Assembly (NCBI GenBank): GCA_964410105.1
Contig: CAYPFY010000003.1
Span: 1 to 64,000, forward strand
Direction: 5' to 3'
Source of the DNA: CAYPFY01 sp964410105
Lineage (GTDB): Bacteria; Bacteroidota; Ignavibacteria; UBA10030; SZUA-254
DNA length: 64,000 nt
A program made the position numbers and the translations under genes. The notes below the pieces were generated by a model. That model was not told the origin of the DNA. It searched no databases and was given only the letters and a program-made list of their open reading frames with translations. How positions within the stretch are numbered: position 1 is the first letter of the stretch; every line of letters starts with the position of its first letter. Positions 17,533 through 26,617 of this stretch are shown piece by piece.

Positions 17533-18456
17533 TCATCCCACGGGACTCCGTGCTCTGTCGGAGATGACCGAGGCTGCGATCGAGCTCGCGATCAAGCCGA
17601 AGATCACGATGAGGGAGACGCCGATGGGAACCTCGAGGAATGGCTCGATTAGCATTTTCACCCCGATGAATCCCAGGACGAGCGACAGTCCGTATTTGAG
17701 GAACCTGAATCCCTTCATCGCTCCGGCTACCACGAAATAGAGCGACCGCAATCCAAGCACGGCAAATATATTCGACGTGTATATGATGACGGTGTCGCGC
17801 GTGATCGCAAAGATCGCCGGGATAGAATCGGTCGCAAACGCGATATCGGTCGTCTCGATCATGACGAGAACGAGGAATAATGGAGTCATCAGTTTTTTCC
17901 CACCCGCTCTGACGAAGAATCTCCCTCCCTCGTACTTATCGGTCATGGGGAAGAATCTCCTCGCGAACCGCACCGCTGGGTTGCGCTCGGGATGGACCTC
18001 CGTTTCCTTCTGCAGCGCAAGCTTGACCGCCGTGAAGACGAGGAATAGTCCCAGGATGTAGAGTATCCAGTGGAATTTTGCCACAAGCGCCGCCCCCAGA
18101 ACGATGAACAGCGCCCTGAGGATGATGGCGCTCAATACTCCCCAGAACAGGACCTTGTGCTGATCATCGCGGGGAACCGCAAAATAGGCCAGGATGACGA
18201 TGAAGACGAAAACATTGTCGACCGAGAGGGCCTGCTCGACCAGATAGCCCGCGAGGAACTCCAGGGCCTTCGTTTTTCCGAGCTCAAAGAAGACGAAAAC
18301 GTTGAAAAGAAGCGCCAGGCCGATCCATGCCAGCGACCATCCGAGGGCCTCCTTCATCGTCGGGAAGTGCGCCCTCCGCTGGATGATGCCGAGATCCACC
18401 GCCAGGAGCAGAAGGATGAACAGGTTGAACAGGACGAGAATGAGGCGTTCGCTCAC
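17533..18456 (-). CDS. TerC/Alx family integral membrane protein
   Basis: Membrane protein of 307 residues with about nine hydrophobic helices. It carries the family hallmarks 'EQALSVDNVFVF' and 'ETTDIAFATDSIPAIFAIT', whose acidic residues lie in the membrane. Members are implicated in manganese export (Alx, MeeF/MeeY, YceF), metalation of exported proteins and tellurite resistance. The start is GTG at 18456 with GGGAG upstream. The downstream hydrolase gene begins about 105 bases away and citrate synthase ends 45 bases upstream. A role in metal balance next to heme synthesis is plausible but inferred. Confidence 0.9.
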   Translation of the reverse strand: MSERLILVLFNLFILLLLAVDLGIIQRRAHFPTMKEALGWSLAWIGLALLFNVFVFFELGKTKALEFLAGYLVEQALSVDNVFVFIVILAYFAVPRDDQHKVLFWGVLSAIILRALFIVLGAALVAKFHWILYILGLFLVFTAVKLALQKETEVHPERNPAVRFARRFFPMTDKYEGGRFFVRAGGKKLMTPLFLVLVMIETTDIAFATDSIPAIFAITRDTVIIYTSNIFAVLGLRSLYFVVAGAMKGFRFLKYGLSLVLGFIGVKMLIEPFLEVPIGVSLIVIFGLIASSIAASVISDRARSPVG

Positions 18457-18501
18457 GGCGCAACTCCCGCGGGGCCGGCTGAGGTGGTCACCCCGGCCGG
18501 A

Positions 18502-19872
18502 TCAGGCGCCGTTTTTGCCTTTTTTCGGCTCGTCCCTCTTGCCCATCATGACGTAATCACGAACGCCGTGGCCCATGTAGATCTGCCGGGGACGGGCGAT
18601 CTTCTGCTCCTGGTCGAGGAGCATTTCCTGCCACTGCGACACCCATCCTGGAGTCCGGCCGATCGCGAAGAGCACCGGGAACATTTCCACCGGGAAGCCC
18701 ATCGCCTGGTAGATGAGGCCGGAATAAAAATCGACGTTGGGATAGAGCTTTCTCTTAATGAAATACTCGTCCTCAAGCGCAATTCTCTCCAGCTCCAGCG
18801 CAATGTCGAGTTTCGGACTCCGCCCGGTGACCTCGAACACCTCGTCAGCCAGCTTCTTGATGACCTTCGCCCGGGGATCGTAGTTCTTATACACCCTGTG
18901 ACCGAAGCCCATCAGCTTCCCCTTGCCCTCTTTGACCGAAGCGATGAAGCCCGGAACATTGTTCTTGTTGCCGATCTCATCCAGCATCACAAGGACCGCC
19001 TCGTTCGCTCCCCCGTGCAACGGCCCGTAAAGGGCCGCAGCCGCGGCGGTCGTCGCCGAGTAAGGGTCGACATGAGAGCTTCCCACGCTCCGCATCGCGC
19101 TGGCGCTGCAATTCTGCTCGTGGTCTGCATGCAGGATGAAGAGAACGTCCAGAGCATGCTCCAGGACCGGATGGACCTTGTATTTAAGCTCCGTCATCTT
19201 GAAGAGCATGCTGAGGAAATTCCCCGCATAACTCATCTCGTTGTCAGGATACACGTAGGGACGCCCGACGCTGTGCCGGAATGCAAACGCGGCGAGCGTC
19301 GGCATCTTTCCGACAAGCCTGAATATCTGAAGCTGCCGAGATTGCGGATCGAATATGTTCTTTGCATCGGTATAAAAAGTCGATAGGGCCGCCACGGAGC
19401 TGATGAGCATTCCCATCGGATGAGCGTCGTAGTGGAACCCGTCCACGAATTTCTTTATGTTTTCGTGAATGAGCGTGTGCATCATGACGTCGTTCACCCA
19501 ATCCTCATACTGCGACTTTCTCGGCAATTCGCCGTAGATGATCAGATATGCGGTCTCGAGGAAATTGCTTTTCTCCGCCAGCTGCTCTATGGGGTACCCC
19601 CGGTACCGGAGGATTCCCTTATCCCCGTCGATGAAAGTGATCTTGCTCTTGCAGGCCGCCGTGTTCATGAACGCGGGATCGTACGTCATCAGGCCGAAAT
19701 CATCCGGATTAACCCTGATTTGCCGTAAATCCATCGCCCGGATGGTCTCCATCTCGATAGGAACCTCGTACTGCCTGCCCGTGCGGTTATCGGTGATGGT
19801 GAGAGTGTTCTTGCCGTTGGAAGGCGCGCCGGTCTTCTGGTCAACTTTCAAAGGCGCCGTTGCATTCGCCAT
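18502..19872 (-). CDS. gltA: Citrate synthase
   Basis: Condenses oxaloacetate and acetyl-CoA to citrate, the entry step of the TCA cycle. The 456-residue protein has the N-terminal extension of type II (hexameric) citrate synthases. Catalytic motifs are 'LHADHEQNCS', 'PLHGGANEAV', 'GFGHRVYKNYDPRA' and 'VDFYSGLIY', which holds the catalytic Asp. The C-terminus is a basic tail (KKGKNG). The ATG follows GGGGAG at a good distance. It lies inside the heme gene run, 94 bases after the oxidase gene, so transcription may read through from the heme promoter. Confidence 0.97.
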   Translation of the reverse strand: MANATAPLKVDQKTGAPSNGKNTLTITDNRTGRQYEVPIEMETIRAMDLRQIRVNPDDFGLMTYDPAFMNTAACKSKITFIDGDKGILRYRGYPIEQLAEKSNFLETAYLIIYGELPRKSQYEDWVNDVMMHTLIHENIKKFVDGFHYDAHPMGMLISSVAALSTFYTDAKNIFDPQSRQLQIFRLVGKMPTLAAFAFRHSVGRPYVYPDNEMSYAGNFLSMLFKMTELKYKVHPVLEHALDVLFILHADHEQNCSASAMRSVGSSHVDPYSATTAAAAALYGPLHGGANEAVLVMLDEIGNKNNVPGFIASVKEGKGKLMGFGHRVYKNYDPRAKVIKKLADEVFEVTGRSPKLDIALELERIALEDEYFIKRKLYPNVDFYSGLIYQAMGFPVEMFPVLFAIGRTPGWVSQWQEMLLDQEQKIARPRQIYMGHGVRDYVMMGKRDEPKKGKNGA

Positions 19873-19966
19873 AGCTTTACTCCCCGAAGAAGATGTTAAC
19901 TACTCAAGGACTTGGCCGAAATGTACGAAGATTTGCGGAAAGATGCATGCCGGTTGTGATGAGAGG

Positions 19967-21337
19967 CTACCCCAAAAGCGCCCCCGCACGGTCCGCGACG
20001 GCGCGGGCACTCTCGACGCAATCACCGACCGCGATCCCTCCCTTGAAGTTGCTGCAGAAAAAAGCCCCGCGGTAGTTTTCCTCAAACCTTTCCATGGCCC
20101 GCACGACCCGGCCATGCCCGAGGTTGTACTGCGGGATGGCCCGATCCCACCGTGAGATTCTTGTGTAGACAGGCTCCCCCCGCACTCCGATCAATTCCCT
20201 GAGTTCGGCCGCTGCAATCCCCGCCAGCCCGCCGTCGTCGAAAGAGACGAGATCGGGCTGCCGCGCGCCCCCGACGAATGTCGTGATCCCCTCAAACCCT
20301 TGCGGCGAGCGTTCCGGAAACAGGGCTGACGACCAGATGCTCCCCAGGATTCTTCTCCCCTCGACTTTCGGCACCAGAAATCCAAATCCATCGAGCTGAC
20401 GGCCGATCTGATCACGCCGGTACCCCGTGAAAATCTCGGCAACCGGCGGATAGTATATCGCCTCCAGGCCCGATGCCATCTCGGGATCGATCGCCCGTAC
20501 GATCTCCGCAGATGCGTGCGCCGGGGCCGCGAGTACTACTCCATCCGCCTCGAGCGAGGACCGCTGCCCGTTCTCCTCGTAGGATACCGTGTAGACAGGA
20601 AGTCTTCCCGCCCTGGCAGGTATGATGTTTATGACGGAAACCGAGCAAAGAACGTTTTTCCCCAGTTTTCCCGCCAGGGCGTCCGGAAGACTCTGCATTC
20701 CTCGTACAAACGAAAAGAGCCTTGAGCGGGTTTTCGATCCCGGGCTCCGCCGCGAGAAGATCGCCCCCTTCATCAGCGAACCGTGAGCCGACTCAAGCGC
20801 ATGGAGCTTCGGAAAGGCTGCCTGGACCGAAAGCTTTTCGGGACTTCCAGCATACACGCCCGCGACAAATGGGTCTATGGTGTAGTCCAGGAATTCCCTG
20901 CCAAGCCGGCGCTCCACAAACTCGGCGACCGTTTCCTCCCATCTCGCCCTGCCGACAAAGGGTTCCTTAAGTAGTCGCGCTTTTCCCCGAAGACTCCACA
21001 ACCGGGAGCCGAGGAACGAGAGAGGTCCCGAGGGCAACTCCTCCAGGACCCCGCTGCGGACAATATAACGCCGCTTCGCCGCCGGGTTCGCGTAAATTTT
21101 CTCGCCGGCGATGCCAAGGTCCCCAAAGAGATCAGCAAGCAGGGGGGTCGATTCAAGGGCGCTGTTCGGCCCTGTCTCGACCAGCCAACCCCCCTCACGA
21201 ATCGTTTTCATCGTGCCCCCCGGCGAGCTTCCCTTCTCCATGACCGTCACGCGATAACCTTTCTTTGCGAGCCAGTAGGCCGCCGAGAGTCCCGAAATCC
21301 CGGCACCGACCACCACGATGTGTTTTGCAAGGCTCAT
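19967..21337 (-). CDS. hemG: Protoporphyrinogen (or coproporphyrinogen) oxidase, HemY type
   Basis: FAD- and oxygen-dependent oxidase of about 456 residues that aromatises the porphyrinogen ring. The N-terminal dinucleotide motif is 'VVVGAGISGLSAAYWLAKKG', and the C-terminal FAD contact is 'NFKGGIAVGDCVESA'. Both match the HemY/PPOX family. The ATG at 21337 overlaps the hemH stop by ATGA; a frame opening 27 bases upstream is disfavoured. With HemF and a typical ferrochelatase present, the protoporphyrin route is more likely than the coproporphyrin (HemQ) route; no hemQ is present in this window. Some databases call this gene hemY. Confidence 0.93.
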   Translation of the reverse strand: MSLAKHIVVVGAGISGLSAAYWLAKKGYRVTVMEKGSSPGGTMKTIREGGWLVETGPNSALESTPLLADLFGDLGIAGEKIYANPAAKRRYIVRSGVLEELPSGPLSFLGSRLWSLRGKARLLKEPFVGRARWEETVAEFVERRLGREFLDYTIDPFVAGVYAGSPEKLSVQAAFPKLHALESAHGSLMKGAIFSRRSPGSKTRSRLFSFVRGMQSLPDALAGKLGKNVLCSVSVINIIPARAGRLPVYTVSYEENGQRSSLEADGVVLAAPAHASAEIVRAIDPEMASGLEAIYYPPVAEIFTGYRRDQIGRQLDGFGFLVPKVEGRRILGSIWSSALFPERSPQGFEGITTFVGGARQPDLVSFDDGGLAGIAAAELRELIGVRGEPVYTRISRWDRAIPQYNLGHGRVVRAMERFEENYRGAFFCSNFKGGIAVGDCVESARAVADRAGALLG

Positions 21338-22377
21338 CGCCCATGGGGGCAGAGCGCCGGGCACTGAGCGAAATCCCGGCAGCCTGGAAGGTTCATCGGC
21401 TCACCCCTGAGGCGGCGAAGGACGAGGTCCTCCAGACATTCTATGAACTTGGGACGGTCGTTCAGCGCGCCCATCATCTCGAATTGTTCGATTCCGTGTT
21501 CTTGTGCCAGAGCCCGCGCCTCGATGTCGATCTCATGAAGCGTTTCGATGTGCTCGGTGACGAACGCGACGGGGACTACCAGCAGTTTCTTTCTCCCGGA
21601 CGCTGCCAGATCCCGGATGGTATCGGTGAGCGAAGGTTTGACCCACTCCGCCGGTCCTACCCTGCTCTGGTAGCAGAGATGAGATGGCGACGGCCAGCCT
21701 CCCTTCTTAGCCACGAGGCGCACCGTTTCTTCAATTTGCAGCGTGTAGGGATCCCCTTCCTCCACCAGGCTCATAGGTACGCCGTGGGCGCTGAACACGA
21801 GGTCGACCTCCTCGATCCGAGGCTGAAACTTCGCGAAGGTTCTGTTGATGTTATCAACGATGCCCTCAATGTAGAGGGGATGGTTGTAGTAACAGCAAAT
21901 CCCCTCACTGGGGACATGATTGAAATTCTGGACATTGCACTGCCGGGTCCATTCCTTCATGCTCGAGAGAGTGGTGGCCTTCGAGTACTGGGGATAGAGG
22001 GGGAGAAGTATCACCCGCTGAAAGTTTTGCTCCTTCAGCCGGGGAATCACCTCCTGAGTCAGCGGGTGCCAGTAGCGCATCGCAACGAAAACCCTCGCGG
22101 ATCCGTTCAGACGGGTTTCCAGCGCGCGGGCCTGCGCAAGGGTGAGTTCGAGGATTGGGGATTTGCCCCCGATCTCCCGGTAATGCTCGGCTACCTTCGT
22201 GGCACGTCGGCTCGCGATGAAACGAGCCAGGGGACGCCGGGCGAGGAACGCCCCGGGAAAGTTGATGATGTCCGGATCACGGAAGAGATTGCGGAGGAAG
22301 GGTTCGACCGCCTCGAGGGAATCGGGGCCCCCGAGCTGAAAGAGAACGACCGCAATCTTATGATTCGGAGCGCTCAT
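21334..22377 (-). CDS. hemH: Ferrochelatase
   Basis: Inserts ferrous iron into protoporphyrin IX to give protoheme, the last step of the pathway. The 347-residue protein has 'VLFQLGGPDSLEAVEPFLRN' at the start, the catalytic His in 'LVFSAHGVPMSLVEEGDPY', the 'QSRVGPAEWVKP' motif and the conserved acidic 'PVAFVTEHIETLHEID' region. It overlaps hemF upstream (ATGA at 22374-22377) and hemG downstream (ATGA at 21334-21337), so the three are translationally coupled. Confidence 0.97.
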   Translation of the reverse strand: MSAPNHKIAVVLFQLGGPDSLEAVEPFLRNLFRDPDIINFPGAFLARRPLARFIASRRATKVAEHYREIGGKSPILELTLAQARALETRLNGSARVFVAMRYWHPLTQEVIPRLKEQNFQRVILLPLYPQYSKATTLSSMKEWTRQCNVQNFNHVPSEGICCYYNHPLYIEGIVDNINRTFAKFQPRIEEVDLVFSAHGVPMSLVEEGDPYTLQIEETVRLVAKKGGWPSPSHLCYQSRVGPAEWVKPSLTDTIRDLAASGRKKLLVVPVAFVTEHIETLHEIDIEARALAQEHGIEQFEMMGALNDRPKFIECLEDLVLRRLRGEPMNLPGCRDFAQCPALCPHGR

Positions 22378-23258
22378 GCCCAGGATCGCGGCGTTTGTAA
22401 TACCTGAACGAGCGCTTCCTCCCGGGAACCCGGCTCAATCCGGTGCCCGTACACCCAGCGTACCTCCGGCGGGAGAGAAGCCAGGATCGATTCGGTCCTT
22501 CCTCCGGTCTCAAGGCCGAATATCGTTCCCCGGTCGTAGATCAGATTGAATTCGACGTACCTCCCGCGGCGGACAAGCTGCCATCTCTTCTCCGAATCGT
22601 GCCAGGTTTCACCGGTGCGCCTCGTGACGATCGGCATGTAAGCCGGCAGGAAACTAGCCCCCACATCCTTGACGAACAGGAAGAAACGGTCAGGGTCCGC
22701 ACGCTCATTGTCAAAGAAAATCCCGCCGATCCCCCGCGATTCCTGCCGGTGAGGGAGGTAGAAATATTCGTCGCACGACCTCTTGAAGCGGGGATACCAC
22801 CGAGGATCATGCTTATCGCATGCAACCTTCAGAACTCGGTGGAAATGCCGCGCGTCTTCTTCGAAGAGATAGCACGGGGTGAGATCGATCCCTCCCCCAA
22901 ACCACGAGTCGCCGTCGTCGCGCTCCAGGTAACGCAGGTTCATGTGCACCGTCGGCACCATGGGGCTCACGGGATGGATGATGACCGAAATGCCGGTTGC
23001 GAAGATTGTTCCGGTCCTGACATTCATTTTCTCCGAAAGCCGCGGGGTGATGTCGCTCCGGATTGCGGAGAAATTTGCGGCACCTTTTTCGACCCAATCT
23101 CCTCCCTGGACCGTGCGCGACCTTCCGCCCCCCCCGCCGGGATGCGACCAGAGATCCTCAATGAAGACCCCTGTCTGCAATCCCTCACATATCGTATCCT
23201 GCAGAGTCTGGAAAAAATCTCTGGCCCTATCCCTTAGCGGTCCCTCGATGGCCGGCAT
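22374..23258 (-). CDS. hemF: Oxygen-dependent coproporphyrinogen III oxidase
   Basis: Converts coproporphyrinogen III to protoporphyrinogen IX using oxygen. The 294-residue product is the normal HemF length. It has the signature 'WFGGGIDLTPCYLFEEDARHFH', the conserved His in 'VIIHPVSPMVPTVHMN', 'RGIGGIFFDN' and 'YVEFNLIYDRGTIFGLETGG'. Its presence shows an aerobic heme route. It follows the ferritin-like gene after a 157-base gap with no clear promoter, and overlaps hemH. Confidence 0.97.
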   Translation of the reverse strand: MPAIEGPLRDRARDFFQTLQDTICEGLQTGVFIEDLWSHPGGGGGRSRTVQGGDWVEKGAANFSAIRSDITPRLSEKMNVRTGTIFATGISVIIHPVSPMVPTVHMNLRYLERDDGDSWFGGGIDLTPCYLFEEDARHFHRVLKVACDKHDPRWYPRFKRSCDEYFYLPHRQESRGIGGIFFDNERADPDRFFLFVKDVGASFLPAYMPIVTRRTGETWHDSEKRWQLVRRGRYVEFNLIYDRGTIFGLETGGRTESILASLPPEVRWVYGHRIEPGSREEALVQVLQTPRSWA

Positions 23259-23415
23259 GCCTTATGCCTGACGGCGGCTCAGGTGCACGCTGCCGTCGAA
23301 ACCGAAACTGCCGGAACATTCCGCACCCGCCGGACGCTCTCCCCCGGTGCGGATAGGTATTTTGCCCCGGCTACCGTTGGACCGTGATGTCCGGCGAGCG
23401 CCCGGAAGCCCGGCA

Positions 23416-23838
23416 TCACATCCCTCGCAATATGCGCTCCAGTTTCTCCGCATGCATAGTCTCGTCAACAATCAATTCTTCAAGCTTCACCTTCAGACCC
23501 AGCTCCCCCGCCTCCTCCGCCTGAAGACAACGCTGCTTGTAGCTCTCAATGGCTTCACGCTCAAGTTTCAGGTCGTATCTCAACATGCCCTTGACGTCCT
23601 TCGGACATTTGTGCTGCACGGGCTCCGTCGTCGGTTTCCCCCCGAGCGATGCGATCTTCTCGGCCAGGAAAACCGCGTGCTGCATTTCCCCGCTGACTTC
23701 CGGGGAGAGAAGCTCCCTCAGCTCTTCTCCATCCCAGCCCGATGCCACTGCTGTCTGGTAAAGGTAAAGGATAGATGCTCCCAGCTCGTTCGCCAGGTCC
23801 CCGTTCAGTCCCGCAATCAGTGCTTTCTTATCCGCCAT
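23416..23838 (-). CDS. Ferritin-like di-iron protein
   Basis: Small all-helical protein of 140 residues. It carries Glu and ExxH pairs typical of bacterioferritin and ferritin-like domains: 'ANELGASILYLYQ' (helix 1), 'SGEMQHAVFLAEKIASLGG' (helix 2), 'DLKLEREAIESYKQR' (helix 3) and 'LEELIVDETMHAEKLERIL' (helix 4). These supply a likely di-iron site. ATG follows AGGAGA. It lies 15 bases after hemE and before hemF. Iron storage or delivery to ferrochelatase is an appealing role from position, but is inference. It is shorter than classical bacterioferritin and has no obvious heme-binding Met. Confidence 0.82.
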   Translation of the reverse strand: MADKKALIAGLNGDLANELGASILYLYQTAVASGWDGEELRELLSPEVSGEMQHAVFLAEKIASLGGKPTTEPVQHKCPKDVKGMLRYDLKLEREAIESYKQRCLQAEEAGELGLKVKLEELIVDETMHAEKLERILRGM

Positions 23839-23853
23839 GTCTTTCTCCTCGTG

Positions 23854-24882
23854 TTAGTGATAGATAAGGCTCTCCTCCCTCACTGCCGCGATCAGATGCT
23901 TGACGTGGTCGACCGGAATGTCAGGGAAGATGCCGTGGCCCAGGTTGAATATATGCCCCGGACCCTTGCCGAATTTTTTCAAGATTTTGCCTGTTTCGTC
24001 ACGTATTGTGTCGGGGTTCGCATACAGCACTGCCGGGTCCAGGTTACCCTGGAGCGCTACCTTTTCCCCAACAAGGTCCCGGGCCTTCCCGATATCGGTC
24101 GCCCAGTCAAGCCCCACTCCCCGCGCTCCGCTCGAGGCGATTTTTTCCAGCGAGTGGCCGCAATCCTTGCAAAAGACGATCACGGGCAAGTTCCCCAGCT
24201 CCGAAATGACCTGGCTAATGTAATGAAGCGAAAACTCCCGGAATGCCTCCTGCGTGAGGATCCCCCCCCATGTGTCAAAGATCTGAACCGCCTGAGCGCC
24301 CGCTTCGCACTGTTCGCGCAAGTACGCTGCCACGCTCCGGGCCAGCTTCGCCAGCAGACGGTGAGCGAGCTCCGGCCGCTCATAGATCAACTGCCTGATG
24401 AGCCGGAAATCCTTGGTGCCGCGCCCTTCGACCATGTACGCGGCCAGCGTCCAGGGAGAGCCCGAAAACCCGATCAGAGGTACACGCCCCCGGAGCTCCC
24501 GCCTGGTGAGAGAAATCGCATCCATGACGAATTTCATTTTCCCGGCAGGATCGCGGAGTTTTTCTATCTGCGATTCCGTCCTGATCGGCGCGGGAAACTG
24601 CGGACCCCCTTCTCCTTCCCGGACGATGAGCTCCATCCCCATCGCCTCCGGGACAACGAGAATATCGGAAAAAATTATCGCGGCGTCAACCCCCAGGATC
24701 TCGACCGGCTGCAGCGTCGCCTCGGCGGCGAGCTCCGGCGTCTTGCAGAGGGTCAGAAAATCCGCCCGCTGCCTGAGGGCCCGGTACTCGGGCAGATATC
24801 GCCCCGCCTGCCGCATGATCCAGACCGGAGTCCTTGCCACGGGCTCTCTCATAAGAGCCCTGAGGAAGAGATCGTTCGTCAT
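23854..24882 (-). CDS. hemE: Uroporphyrinogen decarboxylase
   Basis: Removes four carboxyl groups from uroporphyrinogen III to give coproporphyrinogen III. The 342-residue protein has 'PVWIMRQAGRYLPEY' (the Arg-rich substrate site), 'ILGVDAAIIFSDILV' (catalytic Asp), 'GFSGSPWTLAAYMVEG' and 'FNLGHGIFPDIPVDHV'. It overlaps hemD by ATGA at 24879-24882. It is complete. Confidence 0.98.
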   Translation of the reverse strand: MTNDLFLRALMREPVARTPVWIMRQAGRYLPEYRALRQRADFLTLCKTPELAAEATLQPVEILGVDAAIIFSDILVVPEAMGMELIVREGEGGPQFPAPIRTESQIEKLRDPAGKMKFVMDAISLTRRELRGRVPLIGFSGSPWTLAAYMVEGRGTKDFRLIRQLIYERPELAHRLLAKLARSVAAYLREQCEAGAQAVQIFDTWGGILTQEAFREFSLHYISQVISELGNLPVIVFCKDCGHSLEKIASSGARGVGLDWATDIGKARDLVGEKVALQGNLDPAVLYANPDTIRDETGKILKKFGKGPGHIFNLGHGIFPDIPVDHVKHLIAAVREESLIYH

Positions 24883-25670
24883 CCGGATGCCGTCGAAAAG
24901 GTTTTTGCCATCGCCTCCACCATCGATTCAACGGTCGATCCACCGGCCACGATCTCAGCGCGAAAACCCTCCCTCTCGACCGCCTCACGCGTCGCAGGGC
25001 CGATGACGGCTATTTTTGCATGAGCGAAAATCTCGGCGAGCTCCGCCGGCGGGAAGAGTTTTGCAAAGTTCAGAAAGGCCGACGGGCTCGTGAAACTCAC
25101 GATATCGATTTCCCGGAAGAGAAACTTTTTTTTCAGCTCATGGATGTCTGACTGCTCCGGCTCAGTGGTCCGGTAGACGGTCACCGAATCAATGCTTGCT
25201 CCGAGCAGCCGCAGGTTGTCGGCCAGGATGTCCTTTCCCAGGCTCCCCCTCGGAAAGAGGAATGACCGCCCCTTCAAATCCTCCTGTTCGAGCCGCCGGG
25301 AGAGATCGGCTGCCGTGAATTTGTCCGGCATCGCCACGACGTGCGGCGTGAACTCCTCAACAGCCCGCCGGGTTTTCTCTCCCACCACAAAAATCTTCTT
25401 TGATGCGCATTCGTGAGGGCCGGCGCCCCGCTCCTTTAGCCTCTGGAAAAAATATCGGACGCCGTTCGCGCTCGTGAAGATAAGGCCGTCGTACATGGAG
25501 AGACCACCGAGCGCGCGATCGCATTCCTCCCACGTCTCGGGAGGGGCGATTTCAATGGTGGGAAAGTGCAGGGCTCGCCCCCCGAAGCGTTCGATCGCAG
25601 CCACCATTCCTCCGGCCTGATCGCGGGGACGGGTGACGAGGACAGTCTTCCCGGCAAGCGGCTGGTTCAA
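24879..25670 (-). CDS. hemD: Uroporphyrinogen-III synthase
   Basis: Closes the linear tetrapyrrole to uroporphyrinogen III with inversion of ring D. The 263-residue product has the weakly conserved two-domain HemD fold: 'VLVTRPRDQAGGMVAAIERFGG' split near 11-32, 'YDGLIFTSANGVRYFFQRL' and 'DIVSFTSPSAFLNFAKLF', then 'KIAVIGPATREAVEREG'. The start is TTG at 25670, overlapping the hemC stop (TTGA). It lies between hemC and hemE, the standard order. Identity rests on motifs plus position. Confidence 0.93.
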   Translation of the reverse strand: MNQPLAGKTVLVTRPRDQAGGMVAAIERFGGRALHFPTIEIAPPETWEECDRALGGLSMYDGLIFTSANGVRYFFQRLKERGAGPHECASKKIFVVGEKTRRAVEEFTPHVVAMPDKFTAADLSRRLEQEDLKGRSFLFPRGSLGKDILADNLRLLGASIDSVTVYRTTEPEQSDIHELKKKFLFREIDIVSFTSPSAFLNFAKLFPPAELAEIFAHAKIAVIGPATREAVEREGFRAEIVAGGSTVESMVEAMAKTFSTASG

Positions 25671-26617
25671 GTGAGGATTTCGCCCTGAATTTCGAGGCTG
25701 CGGATTTTTTCCAGAATTTCCCGGCCTCCCCCCTCAAACAGGGTGCTGGCCAGGGTCGAGCCGAGTTTTTCAGAATCTTCGGGGGGGCCGTGAATAGCCC
25801 CCCGCACGATCTTTTTCCCGTCGAGGCTGCCGATCATCGCGTCGAGACGAAAGGTATTTTGCTCGATCCTCCCGTAAGCCCCGATCGGGACCTGGCAACC
25901 GCCTTCAAGCACACGCAGAAGTGCCCTTTCCCCCAGGGCTGAGATTGTCGCAGCGCTGTTTCCCAGCTCCCTTACGTACCGAAGGAGCGGCGACTTCTCC
26001 CTGACCTGAATTCCCAAAGAACCCTGTCCCACCGCCGGCAATACCCGCTCCAGAGGGAGGACCTCAGAGATCCTCTCGCCACAGCCCAGCCTGATCACCC
26101 CGGCGCGGGCAAGAACCATTCCCCCCCACTCGGAGGAGTCAAGCTTCGAAAACCGGGTGTCGAGATTTCCCCGCAAATCGACAATTTTCAGGTCAGGCCT
26201 CCAGCTGAGGAGCTGGGATTTTCTCCTCAAACTTCCGGTCGCGACCGTCGCCCCCCGAGGAAGCCCCCCGAACGTCATGCCGTTCGTGCGTGCGATGAAG
26301 ACGTCGCGGACATCCTCCCGGCGGGTGATCGCGCCGATTTCGAGTCCCTCCGCAAGCTTCGTGGGAAGGTCCTTGAGGGAGTGCACAGCGAGGTCGATCT
26401 CTTCCCTGAGCAGTGCATTTTCGATTTCTTTTGTGAAAACTCCCTTCCCGATCCTTGAGAGGGGGGCATCCATGATCACATCCCCCGCCGTCCGGATGAT
26501 TTTTATCGATACGCTTAAACCGGGAAAACGGCGCTCGAGCTCTCCTTTTGTCCACTCCGCCTGCCAGAGGGCAAGACGGCTCCCCCGGGAGCCGATGACG
26601 ATTTTCTGCCCGCTCAC
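25667..26617 (-). CDS. hemC: Hydroxymethylbilane synthase (porphobilinogen deaminase)
   Basis: Polymerises four porphobilinogens into hydroxymethylbilane. The 316-residue protein shows 'IGSRGSRLALWQAEW', 'HSLKDLPT' (catalytic region), 'ATGSLRRKSQLL' and 'LRVLEGGCQVPIGAYG', whose Cys carries the dipyrromethane cofactor. The start is GTG at 26617, overlapping the hemA stop (GTGA). It is complete and typical. Confidence 0.98.
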   Translation of the reverse strand: MSGQKIVIGSRGSRLALWQAEWTKGELERRFPGLSVSIKIIRTAGDVIMDAPLSRIGKGVFTKEIENALLREEIDLAVHSLKDLPTKLAEGLEIGAITRREDVRDVFIARTNGMTFGGLPRGATVATGSLRRKSQLLSWRPDLKIVDLRGNLDTRFSKLDSSEWGGMVLARAGVIRLGCGERISEVLPLERVLPAVGQGSLGIQVREKSPLLRYVRELGNSAATISALGERALLRVLEGGCQVPIGAYGRIEQNTFRLDAMIGSLDGKKIVRGAIHGPPEDSEKLGSTLASTLFEGGGREILEKIRSLEIQGEILT